Shown in pieces: positions 46,292-54,454 of a stretch of DNA of 64,000 bases (position 1 is its first letter; the number at the start of each line of letters is the position of its first letter). Source of the stretch: Hyphomicrobium album (GTDB taxonomy: Bacteria > Pseudomonadota > Alphaproteobacteria > Rhizobiales > Hyphomicrobiaceae). The position numbers and the translations under genes are program-made. Under the pieces are notes generated by a model. That model ran no database searches and was not told the origin of the DNA. It saw nothing but the letters and a program-made list of their open reading frames with translations. Location: the NCBI RefSeq assembly GCF_009708035.1, contig NZ_WMBQ01000001.1, positions 1,364,001 through 1,428,000 on the forward strand. Reading direction: 5' to 3'.

Positions 46292-46807
46292 ATGCCCGAA
46301 CTGCAGCTGCCTCGTCTAACCCTCGTGCTCGGCGGCGCACGCTCGGGCAAGAGCCGCTACGGCGAGGAGCTTGTCGGGCGTACGGCCCCGCCCTGGACCT
46401 ACGTCGCTACGGCCGAGGCGTGGGATACCGAGATGGCCGAGCGCATCGCCCACCACCGCGCGCGGCGCAACGCGAGCTGGCAGACACTCGACGCGCCGCT
46501 CTACCTGGCCGCCGCCGTCGCCGGGCTCACCAGGCCGGCGCTCGTCGACTGCCTCACCCTCTGGCTGAGCAATGTCATGCTCGCCGGCCGAGATGTGGAT
46601 GCCGAGAGCGAAGCCCTGCTGGCGGCGCTGGCCTGCGCGCCGGGCCCGCTGGTCGTGGTATCGAACGAGGTCGGGTTGGGCATCGTGCCGGACACGCCGC
46701 TCGGTCGCGCGTTTCGCGACGCGCAGGGCCGGCTCAATCAGCGCGTCGCAGCAGCAGCCGACCGCGTGATCTTCATGGCGGCCGGCCTAACTCTCAACTT
46801 GAAGTGA
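46292..46807 (+). CDS. cobU: Adenosylcobinamide kinase/guanylyltransferase
   Basis: A 171-residue bifunctional enzyme (CobU of Salmonella, CobP of Pseudomonas denitrificans) that phosphorylates adenosylcobinamide and then transfers GMP to give adenosylcobinamide-GDP. The P-loop is [17 protein letters not shown] (about 11-27). The guanylylated His is in [11 protein letters not shown], and [11 protein letters not shown] and [19 protein letters not shown] are signature blocks. It is the only gene of the cluster on the plus strand. I placed the start at ATG 46292, where the fold begins; the longer frame to 46199 has no support. The ribosome site is weak. Confidence 0.94.
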   Translation: MPELQLPRLTLVLGGARSGKSRYGEELVGRTAPPWTYVATAEAWDTEMAERIAHHRARRNASWQTLDAPLYLAAAVAGLTRPALVDCLTLWLSNVMLAGRDVDAESEALLAALACAPGPLVVVSNEVGLGIVPDTPLGRAFRDAQGRLNQRVAAAADRVIFMAAGLTLNLK

Positions 46808-46814
46808 GCGGTGC

Positions 46815-47363
46815 TCAGATCGTCCGCTCGACGGCGTTGCGGCCGATGAGCCCGGTAGCCACGGCCAGACGGTGCGCGATCAGCAGGACGACGAACGCAA
46901 TCGCCTCGACCGTGCTGACATAGGCCATCACGTCGTAGTTGAAGGCACCCTCGCCGCGCGGAAGTACGTACGACGCGACGAACAGGGCCGCCTCATAGGC
47001 AAGGAACGCCATCACCAGCGAGCCGAGCAGCATCGCCACGATGCCGTAGGGCGAGAGTGCGGTCACGGCCGCGCGCGCCGCGTAGTAGCCCGCCATGGCA
47101 CCGATGCCCATGAACAAGCCCCAGCCGAGCGCTTGCGCCTCCAGCGGATAGCCCAGAACGGCAAAGCCATACACCTGATTGGCGAGCCAAACGGCGCCGA
47201 CCAGCAGCGGGCCGTCGTTGTGCTCGGTGTCGAGCGCCGCCAGGGCCGCCAGGGCGGCGAACGGAATGGCGCAGGCAAAGACGCCCGTCGCCAGCAGCGT
47301 CGCGACGGTCAGAAACCCGATCCAAATCAGCCGGCGCTCGGCGCCACCGGTGGAAGCTTGCAT
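46815..47363 (-). CDS. Unknown multi-pass membrane protein in the cobalamin cluster
   Basis: A 182-residue protein with about five membrane helices (near residues 12-45, 52-72, 78-98, 104-132 and 146-168). It lies between cobS and cobU, 57 bases after cobS on the same strand, so it is probably the last gene of the cobT-cobC-cobS transcript. It is not CbtA, CbtB, BtuC or an obvious cobalt permease: there is no His-rich motif. I do not recognise the family. A cobalt- or corrinoid-related role is inferred from position only. The start at 47363 (MQASTGGAERR) has only a weak G-rich site upstream. Confidence 0.7.
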   Translation of the reverse strand: MQASTGGAERRLIWIGFLTVATLLATGVFACAIPFAALAALAALDTEHNDGPLLVGAVWLANQVYGFAVLGYPLEAQALGWGLFMGIGAMAGYYAARAAVTALSPYGIVAMLLGSLVMAFLAYEAALFVASYVLPRGEGAFNYDVMAYVSTVEAIAFVVLLIAHRLAVATGLIGRNAVERTI

Positions 47364-47419
47364 GTCCCGAATTCCCCTAATCCCGGAATTTTTTGCGCAG
47401 CGGGCGCGTTGGCCGGAAG

Positions 47420-48163
47420 CTATGCCATTCGCAGGGCAATGAGAAGCAGCAAGATGGTCTCGGTCACTTCGACGCTGGCACCCAGGCAGTCGCCGGTAAT
47501 TCCGCCTACCCGGTATCGCCAGTAGGCGGCGATCGCCGGGATCACGAGCAGGGCGGCGAGCAGCATCGGCGCCAGAAAAATGCTGAGCAGTGCCAAGACT
47601 GCGGCCTCCGCGCCGACGATGCGCGGGTCGATCTCCCAGGCGAAGCGCTGTCCAGATCCGTCCGCCAGCGGCGGCACCACGAGGCTCCAGAACGGCGCAC
47701 CGAGCCGCGCCCAGGCGGCCACGAGGATCAAGGGAATAAGCGCCTCGCTGCGGCCCCCGGCAATCTCGGCCAGCAGCACCAGCTTGGCGATGAGCTGCAG
47801 GCCGATCGCCATGACGCCGAAGGCACCGACGTGCGGATCGCGCAGGATCTGCAGGAAGCGCTCGGGCGAGCGGTGCGCACCGGCCAGCGCGTCGGTGACG
47901 TCGGCCAGACCGTCGAGATGCAGCCCGCCCGTCACCCACACCCAGGCAAGCAGCGCCAGCAAGGCGCCGACTGCCGGCGAGGCCAAAGCGCCGAGCCAGA
48001 GTGCCGCCCCGACGATGGCGCCGACGACAACACCGACGACAGGAAACCACAGCGCCGAACGCGAGAGGTCGACGGGGTCGAACACGTCGATACGCGGCGC
48101 CGGCAGCCGGGTGAGGAACTGCAGCGCGTGCGAGAAGGAACGGAGCTGCGCCTTGATGTTCAT
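47420..48163 (-). CDS. cobS: Adenosylcobinamide-GDP ribazoletransferase
   Basis: A 247-residue inner-membrane cobalamin synthase (CobS of Salmonella, CobV in aerobic producers) that joins adenosylcobinamide-GDP with alpha-ribazole to give adenosylcobalamin. The signature GGLHLDGLADVTDALAG (about 89-105), with its metal-binding acidic residues, is intact, as is the YWRYRVGGITGDCLGA block near the C-terminus. Six or so membrane helices are visible. The start at 48163 overlaps the cobC stop by four bases (ATGA), which decides it over the longer frame from 48193. Confidence 0.95.
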   Translation of the reverse strand: MNIKAQLRSFSHALQFLTRLPAPRIDVFDPVDLSRSALWFPVVGVVVGAIVGAALWLGALASPAVGALLALLAWVWVTGGLHLDGLADVTDALAGAHRSPERFLQILRDPHVGAFGVMAIGLQLIAKLVLLAEIAGGRSEALIPLILVAAWARLGAPFWSLVVPPLADGSGQRFAWEIDPRIVGAEAAVLALLSIFLAPMLLAALLVIPAIAAYWRYRVGGITGDCLGASVEVTETILLLLIALRMA

Positions 48164-48759
48164 GGCTGCACGACCTCGACGATCTCCCCCCACAGCCCCG
48201 CCGTATTATCACGTCCTGCGCGCAGCGTGATCCGCGTCCCGGGCTTGATGCTGAACGCCCAAAGATTGGCGAACGGAATGGCGCAAGTAAGGGCGAGCGT
48301 CGCGCGCATCGGACCGGCATGCGTGACGACGAGCGCGGTCGACGCGGCGGGCTCGGCCAGCACGCGATCGAGGGCGCGCGCAACCCGGGCGACGAGCGCG
48401 CTCCAGGTTTCGCCGCCGGGCGGGGCGGCCGCGTCGGGCGAGCCATAGAATGCGGCGAATGCCTCGGCGGCCTCCGGGTCGGCGCGCACGTCTGCCGGCA
48501 GACGCCCATCCCAGGCGCCGAAGTCAAGCTCCGCCCAGTCCGCATCGATGCGCAGTGTCCTGCCGCGTTTCGCCGCCACGCGCGCGGCCCCCGCCTCGGT
48601 CCGCCGGCGAGGCGACGCAACGACGACGTCCCACGACCGACCTGCCGTCTGCCGCTCCATCTGCCGCCATCCCGCCTCGGACAGCGGCGGATCGGTGCGG
48701 CCCAGCAGTCTGCCGGGCATCTGCGTCTCCCCGTGCCGCATGAGGTCGATCAGCATCAT
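48160..48759 (-). CDS. cobC: Histidine phosphatase, probable alpha-ribazole phosphatase
   Basis: A 199-residue member of the histidine (acid) phosphatase superfamily. The catalytic motif is LMRHGET with phospho-His H9; the second His is in LVVTHAGPMRA. The position between cobT and cobS, with four-base overlaps on both sides, makes it the alpha-ribazole-5'-phosphate phosphatase (CobC) that supplies alpha-ribazole to CobS. Superfamily members are promiscuous, so the function rests largely on context. Confidence 0.88.
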   Translation of the reverse strand: MMLIDLMRHGETQMPGRLLGRTDPPLSEAGWRQMERQTAGRSWDVVVASPRRRTEAGAARVAAKRGRTLRIDADWAELDFGAWDGRLPADVRADPEAAEAFAAFYGSPDAAAPPGGETWSALVARVARALDRVLAEPAASTALVVTHAGPMRATLALTCAIPFANLWAFSIKPGTRITLRAGRDNTAGLWGEIVEVVQP

Positions 48760-49808
48760 GACTCCGGGCCGGAGATGTGTGCGTCGGCAAAGGTCGCCAT
48801 CTCGGAATGCAGCGCACAGGCAAGCCGCAACAGCGGCAGGGCCGCCGCGGCACCCGAGCCTTCACCCAGGCGCAGCTTGAGATCGAGAAGGGGCTCGGCC
48901 GCGAGCGCATCGAGGACCACCCGGTGGCCGCGCTCAAGCGACCGATGCGAATAGATGAGCCACGGCGCGCACGACGGGTTGAGGCGCACAGCGCCGAGCG
49001 CTGCCACGGAGACGATGAACCCGTCGACGAGCACCGGGATGCGGCCTTGCGCGGCGGCGATCATCGCACCGGCAAGGGCCGCGATCTCCAGCCCGCCGAC
49101 GCACTTCAGCACCTGCGCAGCCGGGACATCGGCGGCTCTGAGCCCATGCGTGGCCAAGGCCGCCTCGATCACCTCGGCTTTGCGGTTCACTCCGGCAGCA
49201 TCGAGGCCGGTGCCCGCCCCGACCACGTCACCCGCGCGCACGCCCAGCAGCGACGCGGCGATGGCCGCTGCAGATGTCGTGTTGCCGATCCCCATCTCGC
49301 CGAGGATGACGATATCCGCGCCGCCCGCCCTCGCCCGCTCGACCGCGCGGCGCCCCGCCTTCAGCGCGAACGACAGCTCGTCGGTGGTCATCGCCGCCTC
49401 GTGCGAGAAGTCGCGCGTGCCGCGCCGCGGCTTGTCGGTGGTCACCCCCGGGACGTCATGTTCGGACAGCGTGCCGGCGTCGACGACATGCAGCTTCACG
49501 CCGAGTTCACGTGCCAGTACCGCAATCGCTGCGCCACCGGCGGCAAAGTTGTGCAGCATCTGCACCGTCACGTCAGCGGGATAAGCGGAGACGCCCTGCG
49601 CGGTGACACCGTGGTCGCCGGCAAACAGGACGATCGGTGCGCGTGCGGCACGGGGGCGATCCGTCGCCTGCAGCGCCGCCAGCTTGATCGCCAGTGCTTC
49701 CAGCACGCCGAGCGAACCCGGCGGCTTGGTCAATACGTTCTGGCGCGCTTCGGCGGCGGCACGATGCGCCTCAGACGGCTGCGGACAGTCAGTTTCGAAC
49801 CACTCCAC
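48756..49808 (-). CDS. cobT: Nicotinate-nucleotide--dimethylbenzimidazole phosphoribosyltransferase
   Basis: A 350-residue enzyme (CobT of Salmonella, CobU in aerobic producers) that makes alpha-ribazole phosphate from dimethylbenzimidazole (the BluB product) and nicotinate mononucleotide. Signature segments include LTKPPGSLGVLEALA, FAGDHGVTAQGVSAYP, GEMGIGNTTSAAA and the catalytic Glu in KLRLGEGSGAAAALP. I set the start at GTG 49808 because GGAGG lies 9 bases upstream; an ATG at 49847 or 49892 would extend the N-terminus without a ribosome site. It is first in the cobT-cobC-cobS chain, each joined by an ATGA overlap. Confidence 0.94.
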   Translation of the reverse strand: MEWFETDCPQPSEAHRAAAEARQNVLTKPPGSLGVLEALAIKLAALQATDRPRAARAPIVLFAGDHGVTAQGVSAYPADVTVQMLHNFAAGGAAIAVLARELGVKLHVVDAGTLSEHDVPGVTTDKPRRGTRDFSHEAAMTTDELSFALKAGRRAVERARAGGADIVILGEMGIGNTTSAAAIAASLLGVRAGDVVGAGTGLDAAGVNRKAEVIEAALATHGLRAADVPAAQVLKCVGGLEIAALAGAMIAAAQGRIPVLVDGFIVSVAALGAVRLNPSCAPWLIYSHRSLERGHRVVLDALAAEPLLDLKLRLGEGSGAAAALPLLRLACALHSEMATFADAHISGPES

Positions 49809-49913
49809 TCGAACCGCCTCCAGTCTCAATGATCGGCGGCGCAGCATGAGGAAGCGGCGCGGCGCGTCAAGGAGGTTTGGTGCACATCGCATACGTGTGG
49901 GAGCGCAACAGGC

Positions 49914-52475
49914 TCAGGCCGAGGCGCTGACGGCGTGCTCGCCACGAACGAAGGCGCGAACTTGGGTGGCGCTCATCGCCTTGGCGAACAGATACCCCTG
50001 CATGGTGGTGCACCCCATGGCCCGCAGCAGCGTCAGCTGCGACTGCGTTTCGACCCCCTCGACCGTCACCTTGATCCCCAAACTCTGGCCCAGGTGAGCG
50101 ATGGTGCGCACGATCGCCAGGTTGTCGGGGTTGGTTTCCATGTCGCGCACGAAGGACCGGTCCACCTTGAGCCGGTCGATGGGAAGCTTCTTCAGATGCG
50201 ACAGCGACGCGAAGCCGGTGCCGAAATCATCGAGAGCGATCTCGACGCCCATGTCGTGCAGCTGCTGCAGCGCCGCCGCGACCCCGCTTGCGCTGCGGCC
50301 CAGAAAAACACGCTCGGTCACCTCGATGCACAACCGCTCCGGCCGCACGCCGATCTCGCGCATCTTCGCGCTGACAAAGTCGGCGAAGGTGCCTAACGCG
50401 AAGTCAGCGGAGGTGACATTGATGGCGATGCGGCCGAACTCGACGCCGGCGCGCTCCCACGCTGCCGCCTGCCGCAGTGCCCGGTCGATGACCCACTTGC
50501 CGATGTCGGACGCCGACTTCGGATCGTCGAAAATCTCCTCGAATTCCGCGGGTGACAGCAAGCCGCGGCGCGGATCGTTCCAGCGTAGGAGCGCCTCGAA
50601 GCAGGTCGGCGCATCCGGCTCGAACGAGATGATCGGCTGATAGAGGAGATCGAGCTCTCCGCCGTGCAGGGCGCGCTGGATGTCGCGATGCAGCTTGTAG
50701 GTGCTCTCGAACGAGGCGCGCATCTCGGGCACGTAGAACTGGTAGCGATCGCGGCCCAGATCCTTGGCGCGATAAAGCGCAAGGTCGGCATTCTTGAGCA
50801 GCTCGCTCGCGCCCGTCGCGTCCGAGGGATAAAGGCTGAGGCCGAGGCTTATGGTGCAGCGATGTTTGACGCCGCCCAGAGTAATGGCAGGCTCTAGGGC
50901 CTCGAAGATCGCGTCTATTGCGCCGGCCAGCGCCGATTGCTCGCTGTGCATCCAGATCAGCACGGCGAACTCGTCGCCGCCGAGGCGAGCGACGGAGCCG
51001 TAGGGCGACACGGCGAACTGCAGGCGGGCGCCCACCTCCTTGAGGAGCTCGTCGCCCGCCGCGTGGCCGAGGATGTCGTTCGTCTCCTTGAAGCGGTCGA
51101 CATCAATTAGGCCGACGGCAAAGCGCTGCGAATTCTCGGCTGCCTTGACCAGCATGGATTCCAGCTGCTCGTTGAACAGCAAGCGGTTCGGCAGCCCGGT
51201 GAGGCTGTCCTGCTTGGCGAGCCGCCACAGCTCCTGCTCCAGCCGTTTGCGCTCGGAGATCTCCTCGGTCAGCATCATCATGCCGCCGATACTTTCGTCC
51301 TCCAGGTGCCACGGCCGCACCTCCCAGCGGATGACATTGGTCGAGCCGTCCGCGCGCTTGAACAGCTCCTCGGGCGAGCTTTCCGTCGCGCCCTTGAGAA
51401 TCCGCTGGTGCTTCACCTTCCAGTGCTCCGGCACCTCGGGGAAAACGTCATAGTGACTGCGGCCTATTAGTGGCTCGTTGGGGAGATTGTAGTCGTGCAG
51501 CCAACGGTCCGTGTGCGCGATATAGCGCATGTCGGTGTCGAACATGGCGACGGCGGCAGGCGCGTGCTTGATGAAGGCTTCGAGCGTCGAGTGCGCGACC
51601 TTCAACTCGTTCTCGGCGCGCCGGCGATCGGTGACGTCCACATAGGTATTGAGGTGGCCGCCACCGTGCACCGGAACGCTGCGCACTTCGAGAACGCGCC
51701 CCGACAGCTCGTTGCGCTCGGTCTCGATCGCCACGGGGCTGAGCAGGACCTTCAGCCTGCTTGTCACCGCGTCATCGACGGGCAGCGGGCCGTAGTCGCC
51801 GCGCTCGGCGCGAAAGCGAACCAGCGTATCGAGCCGCATCGGCAAGCTGGCGAACAACCGGTCCGGCAGGTCGAGTAGCACCCGGTACAGCTTGTTGCAG
51901 GCGACGAGGTTGACGTCGCGATCGATGAGCGCGATGCCACCGGGAAAGTTATCGATCATCGCCTGCAGCGCTTGCGATTGCTCGCGGATGGGCGTGATGT
52001 CGGTGCTGATCGTGGTGAACTGCTCGATCTCTCCTCGCGCATCGAACCGCGGAATGACGATCGACTCGAAACAGACGTCGGTCCCGTTCTTGGCGCGATC
52101 GCAAAGCTCGCCGCGCCAGGTCTTTCCCGACATCACCGTCTCCCACATCGCTTCGAGCATTTCGCTCATGCGCTTGCCGGAGCTCAACAGCTCGTAGTGC
52201 TGACCAACGAGCTCGGCCTCGCTGAAGCCGACCACCTTGCAGAAGCGGTCGTTCACTTCGAGGATGCGCCCGGTCGTATCGGTGACGGTGATGCAGAAGT
52301 GTTCTTCGAGGGCCTGGCGGTATCCGTCGAGCCGGCTCGACGACAAGTCCGCGCGCGCACTACCTCGCGAATTGGAGGACGAGGATTGCCCCTCGCCCCG
52401 GCCGTGTAGCCTCGCACGCCAGTCGCCTACCAGTTTGGACAGCACGCGGACGCTCCGAGCCCCGTTTTGGCCCAT
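49914..52475 (-). CDS. Triple-PAS GGDEF-EAL c-di-GMP protein
   Basis: A cytoplasmic protein of about 853 residues with no membrane helix. After a Ser/Arg-rich N-terminus come three PAS domains (about 55-165, 170-285 and 295-410), then GGDEF (about 420-580) and EAL (about 595-845). The cyclase site is intact (RLGGDEFAVLI) and lacks an RxxD inhibitory site. The EAL site keeps EALLRWNDP, DDFGTGFASL and EGVETQ, so both activities are possible. The PAS domains lack an obvious haem or flavin motif. ATG 52475 is preferred; a TTG at 52487 is the alternative. It is a single gene between cobT and the exosortase region. Confidence 0.93.
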   Translation of the reverse strand: MGQNGARSVRVLSKLVGDWRARLHGRGEGQSSSSNSRGSARADLSSSRLDGYRQALEEHFCITVTDTTGRILEVNDRFCKVVGFSEAELVGQHYELLSSGKRMSEMLEAMWETVMSGKTWRGELCDRAKNGTDVCFESIVIPRFDARGEIEQFTTISTDITPIREQSQALQAMIDNFPGGIALIDRDVNLVACNKLYRVLLDLPDRLFASLPMRLDTLVRFRAERGDYGPLPVDDAVTSRLKVLLSPVAIETERNELSGRVLEVRSVPVHGGGHLNTYVDVTDRRRAENELKVAHSTLEAFIKHAPAAVAMFDTDMRYIAHTDRWLHDYNLPNEPLIGRSHYDVFPEVPEHWKVKHQRILKGATESSPEELFKRADGSTNVIRWEVRPWHLEDESIGGMMMLTEEISERKRLEQELWRLAKQDSLTGLPNRLLFNEQLESMLVKAAENSQRFAVGLIDVDRFKETNDILGHAAGDELLKEVGARLQFAVSPYGSVARLGGDEFAVLIWMHSEQSALAGAIDAIFEALEPAITLGGVKHRCTISLGLSLYPSDATGASELLKNADLALYRAKDLGRDRYQFYVPEMRASFESTYKLHRDIQRALHGGELDLLYQPIISFEPDAPTCFEALLRWNDPRRGLLSPAEFEEIFDDPKSASDIGKWVIDRALRQAAAWERAGVEFGRIAINVTSADFALGTFADFVSAKMREIGVRPERLCIEVTERVFLGRSASGVAAALQQLHDMGVEIALDDFGTGFASLSHLKKLPIDRLKVDRSFVRDMETNPDNLAIVRTIAHLGQSLGIKVTVEGVETQSQLTLLRAMGCTTMQGYLFAKAMSATQVRAFVRGEHAVSASA

Positions 52476-52556
52476 TAGAGCCCGCAATCCTTAACCTGTT
52501 CTTATCTATGGTTGTGTTCGGAGGATTGGACGCGTGATGCGTTCATAATCAGGGGC

Positions 52557-52730
52557 TTAGCGGGTGTTGCTGCCGCCACGGCTGGCGGCTACCGCTCGCT
52601 TCTTATCCTTGCTCGCCAGCGCCCCAGCGCTGGACTCGCCTTTACGGTCGGGTTCGAACGATCGCTTCTTGCCCGGCGCCGGCGCGGTAGATGCCACGCG
52701 CGCGGCCCCACTCTTCTTGATCTTTGCCAC
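52557..52730 (-). CDS. Very small basic protein, unknown
   Basis: A 57-codon frame from GTG 52730: AKIKKSGAARVASTAPAPGK and onward, ending SRGGSNTR. It has 13 Lys/Arg and is rich in Ala, Ser and Gly with no hydrophobic segment, so it would be a disordered cationic, nucleic-acid-binding-like protein. The case for it rests on GAGGAG 8 bases before the GTG and the non-random composition. It does not appear in a standard ATG search. I recognise no family. It may also be a chance frame in the leader of the downstream c-di-GMP gene. Confidence 0.4.
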   Translation of the reverse strand: MAKIKKSGAARVASTAPAPGKKRSFEPDRKGESSAGALASKDKKRAVAASRGGSNTR

Positions 52731-52893
52731 CCGTCTCGCTCCTCATAGCGGCGTGCGGCAAGCAACGTCGCGACGAGCCCGAGAGTTCCAACCCACCGGC
52801 TTAACTCTATTTGCGGAATGACAATCCGTAAGTATCGGACGCTCAGCCATCGGACTAATATGGCGTCGGCCACCGTCCCTCTGTCCCCCCTAG

Positions 52894-52948
52894 AACAGGT
52901 GGCCTGTTTGAGGACGCCACTCCCACCCCCGGAGCGGCGTCCTTTTTT
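52894..52948 (+). terminator. Orphan intrinsic terminator, possible small-RNA 3' end
   Basis: GGACGCC (52912-52918) pairs perfectly with GGCGTCC (52936-52942) around a 17-base loop and is followed at once by six Ts on the plus strand, a classic Rho-independent terminator. A second hairpin, AACAGG-TGG-CCTGTT (52894-52908), sits just upstream. No plus-strand gene ends here: all flanking genes are on the minus strand. The simplest reading is a small non-coding RNA transcribed rightwards and ending at about 52948; its 5' end and promoter are not clear. Confidence 0.65.
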
Positions 52949-53054
52949 GTGAGCAATATCGAAGCGAGCTTGGCGCGACTTCGCATCCCTACGTGCGGCA
53001 CGTTCCGCGCAAGTACCAAATTCGGTTGAGCAGCGCTCGCTACCCGCAAGGGCT

Positions 53055-53243
53055 TTAGCCCTTGCTTCTCGCCCTGGCGACGACAACGGCCGCGACGCCT
53101 GCGAGCAGCGCAATCACTGCAATCGCGCTCGAGCCATCGAACTCCGGAATGGGCGGAGGGATATCGAAGATAGCGGCGAACGCCTGGTTGATCCCAATGG
53201 TCGAAAGGAGGGCAGCCGCGCCCAACATCGTTTTGAATTTCAT
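53055..53243 (-). CDS. Minimal VPEID-CTERM-type exosortase substrate
   Basis: A 62-residue protein made almost wholly of targeting signals. Residues 1-23 are a Sec signal peptide ending in AFA. A short link, AIFDIPPP, leads to IPEFD (32-36), a variant of the VPEID motif. A hydrophobic helix (about 39-55) and a basic tail (ARARSKG) follow, the tripartite layout of exosortase sorting signals. After both cleavages only about 10-13 residues would remain. AGGAG lies 8 bases before the ATG. The gene lies downstream of an outer-membrane barrel gene and the XrtE-type exosortase on the same strand, which supports its role as substrate. As I recall, known VPEID-CTERM proteins are also very short. Confidence 0.8.
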   Translation of the reverse strand: MKFKTMLGAAALLSTIGINQAFAAIFDIPPPIPEFDGSSAIAVIALLAGVAAVVVARARSKG

Positions 53244-53312
53244 GTCATTCTCCTATCGCGGCGCATGCGCGGGGGGACACGGGGGGTCGCCGCTTGGAGA
53301 CATGGTCGATCT

Positions 53313-53377
53313 TGGGGTGGTGACACACCACACCCCAGTAAGGCGTAGGCCCCCACCCAGTAGGGAGGGGGCCGCCT
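53313..53377 (-). promoter_or_regulatory. Tandem hairpins upstream of the sorting-signal gene
   Basis: One stem pairs AGGC...GGCCCCC (53341-53354, three-base bulge) with GGGGGCC GCCT (53367-53377), 11 pairs in all. The next pairs TGGGGTGGTG (53313-53322) with CACCAC-A-CCCCA (53326-53337), 10-11 pairs. They lie between the barrel gene stop and the small gene start, 70-135 bases before the latter. They have no T-tract, so they may act as processing or stability elements that let the small mRNA accumulate separately. Confidence 0.5.
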
Positions 53378-53415
53378 AGATCAGAAATTGCAAGAAGCGA
53401 GGACCTCGACGGCCC

Positions 53416-54240
53416 CTACTTCAGCGGCGCCGCACAGCAGTCCGGACTGTCGAATTTATAGGCGACGCCGAGCCGGGCTACCCAGAACTGATCGTCCCAT
53501 TCAGCCCTCGTGACCGCAGGCCCTGGGAACAGCGGGTTGATGGGTTGAACCGTATACGTATGTGTCTCGCTCCCGAGGTCGACATACAGCGCTTCCGCGC
53601 GAAGGACCCAGCGAGTGTCGTGCAGCAATTCCGCGCCACCGCCTACCGTCCAACCAACCTTCGTCTTATCGTTGGACTGCGCAAATGGGCCGAAATCGGC
53701 GGGGAGTACAGCGAAACCCGGATTGCCGCAGCCAACGCAGTCGTCGTTGAACCTGTGATCGACGTTTGCATAAGCGAGGCCGCCCGTGGCGTAGAGCAAT
53801 AGGTGGTCGTGGACCACATAACCGGCTCGGCCGCGAAGCGTACCGAACCAATTGATTTTGCTTTCCAAACTGGTGGTCTCGGCGAAACCGCCGGCGCCCG
53901 GCGGCTCACGGTCGAACGCCGTGGGCGAGGCGTCTTGCCAGTTGAAATCCGTCTCTATGCCGAAGACGAACGGGCTACAGCAGCGCTGCCAATTGTAGCC
54001 GACATACCCGCCGAACGTGAACGAGTCGTCGCTGTCCCTAAACTGAAGGCCGTTAGCGATCTGTGACAGGAAGGTGACTTCGTTTCGTTGGCGCGCATAG
54101 CCGACAGCGGCGCCGATATAGGCTCCGGCGAACGGCGCTTCGCAACAGGGAGCGGCGGTGGGTTGAACCATACCGTCGGCCCAGGCTGTGGTGCCGAGGA
54201 AGCCGAGGGCGAGAATCGTGAGCGAAAGCTTGCGCGTCAT
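53416..54240 (-). CDS. Outer-membrane beta-barrel protein
   Basis: A 274-residue protein with signal peptide (TRKLSLTILALGFLGTTAWA) and an eight-stranded porin-like barrel of the Omp25/OmpA-like type: FAGAYIGAAVGYARQRN, FTFGGYVGYNWQ, NWFGTLRGRAGYVVHD, LLLYATGGLAYANVDH, VGWTVGGGAELLHDTRWVLR and FWVARLGVAYKFDS as the C-terminal strand, followed by DCCAAPLK. It has unusual cysteine pairs (PCCEAPF, QRCCSPF, DDCVGCG, DCC). The start at 54240 gives a normal signal peptide; 54267 is an alternative. It lies between the exosortase gene and its likely substrate, but the barrel itself has no sorting tail. Its link to the system is by position. Confidence 0.82.
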   Translation of the reverse strand: MTRKLSLTILALGFLGTTAWADGMVQPTAAPCCEAPFAGAYIGAAVGYARQRNEVTFLSQIANGLQFRDSDDSFTFGGYVGYNWQRCCSPFVFGIETDFNWQDASPTAFDREPPGAGGFAETTSLESKINWFGTLRGRAGYVVHDHLLLYATGGLAYANVDHRFNDDCVGCGNPGFAVLPADFGPFAQSNDKTKVGWTVGGGAELLHDTRWVLRAEALYVDLGSETHTYTVQPINPLFPGPAVTRAEWDDQFWVARLGVAYKFDSPDCCAAPLK

Positions 54241-54454
54241 TGGGAGCCTCAGTTCTGCTGAGATCATTCACAAGCAACACGACGCTTACCCACAGGATGC
54301 ACACACCCAAAGACAGATTCGCGGCGAGCGGTCGATCAGTGAACGCACTGATAGCGGCTAAATACCTGTGTACGATGCTTTTATCCCACACTTTCGGGGC
54401 GTGAGACGGGTGCTACATAGCGCAGAGGACGCGAGCGTGCGTGTGCCCGGCCGA

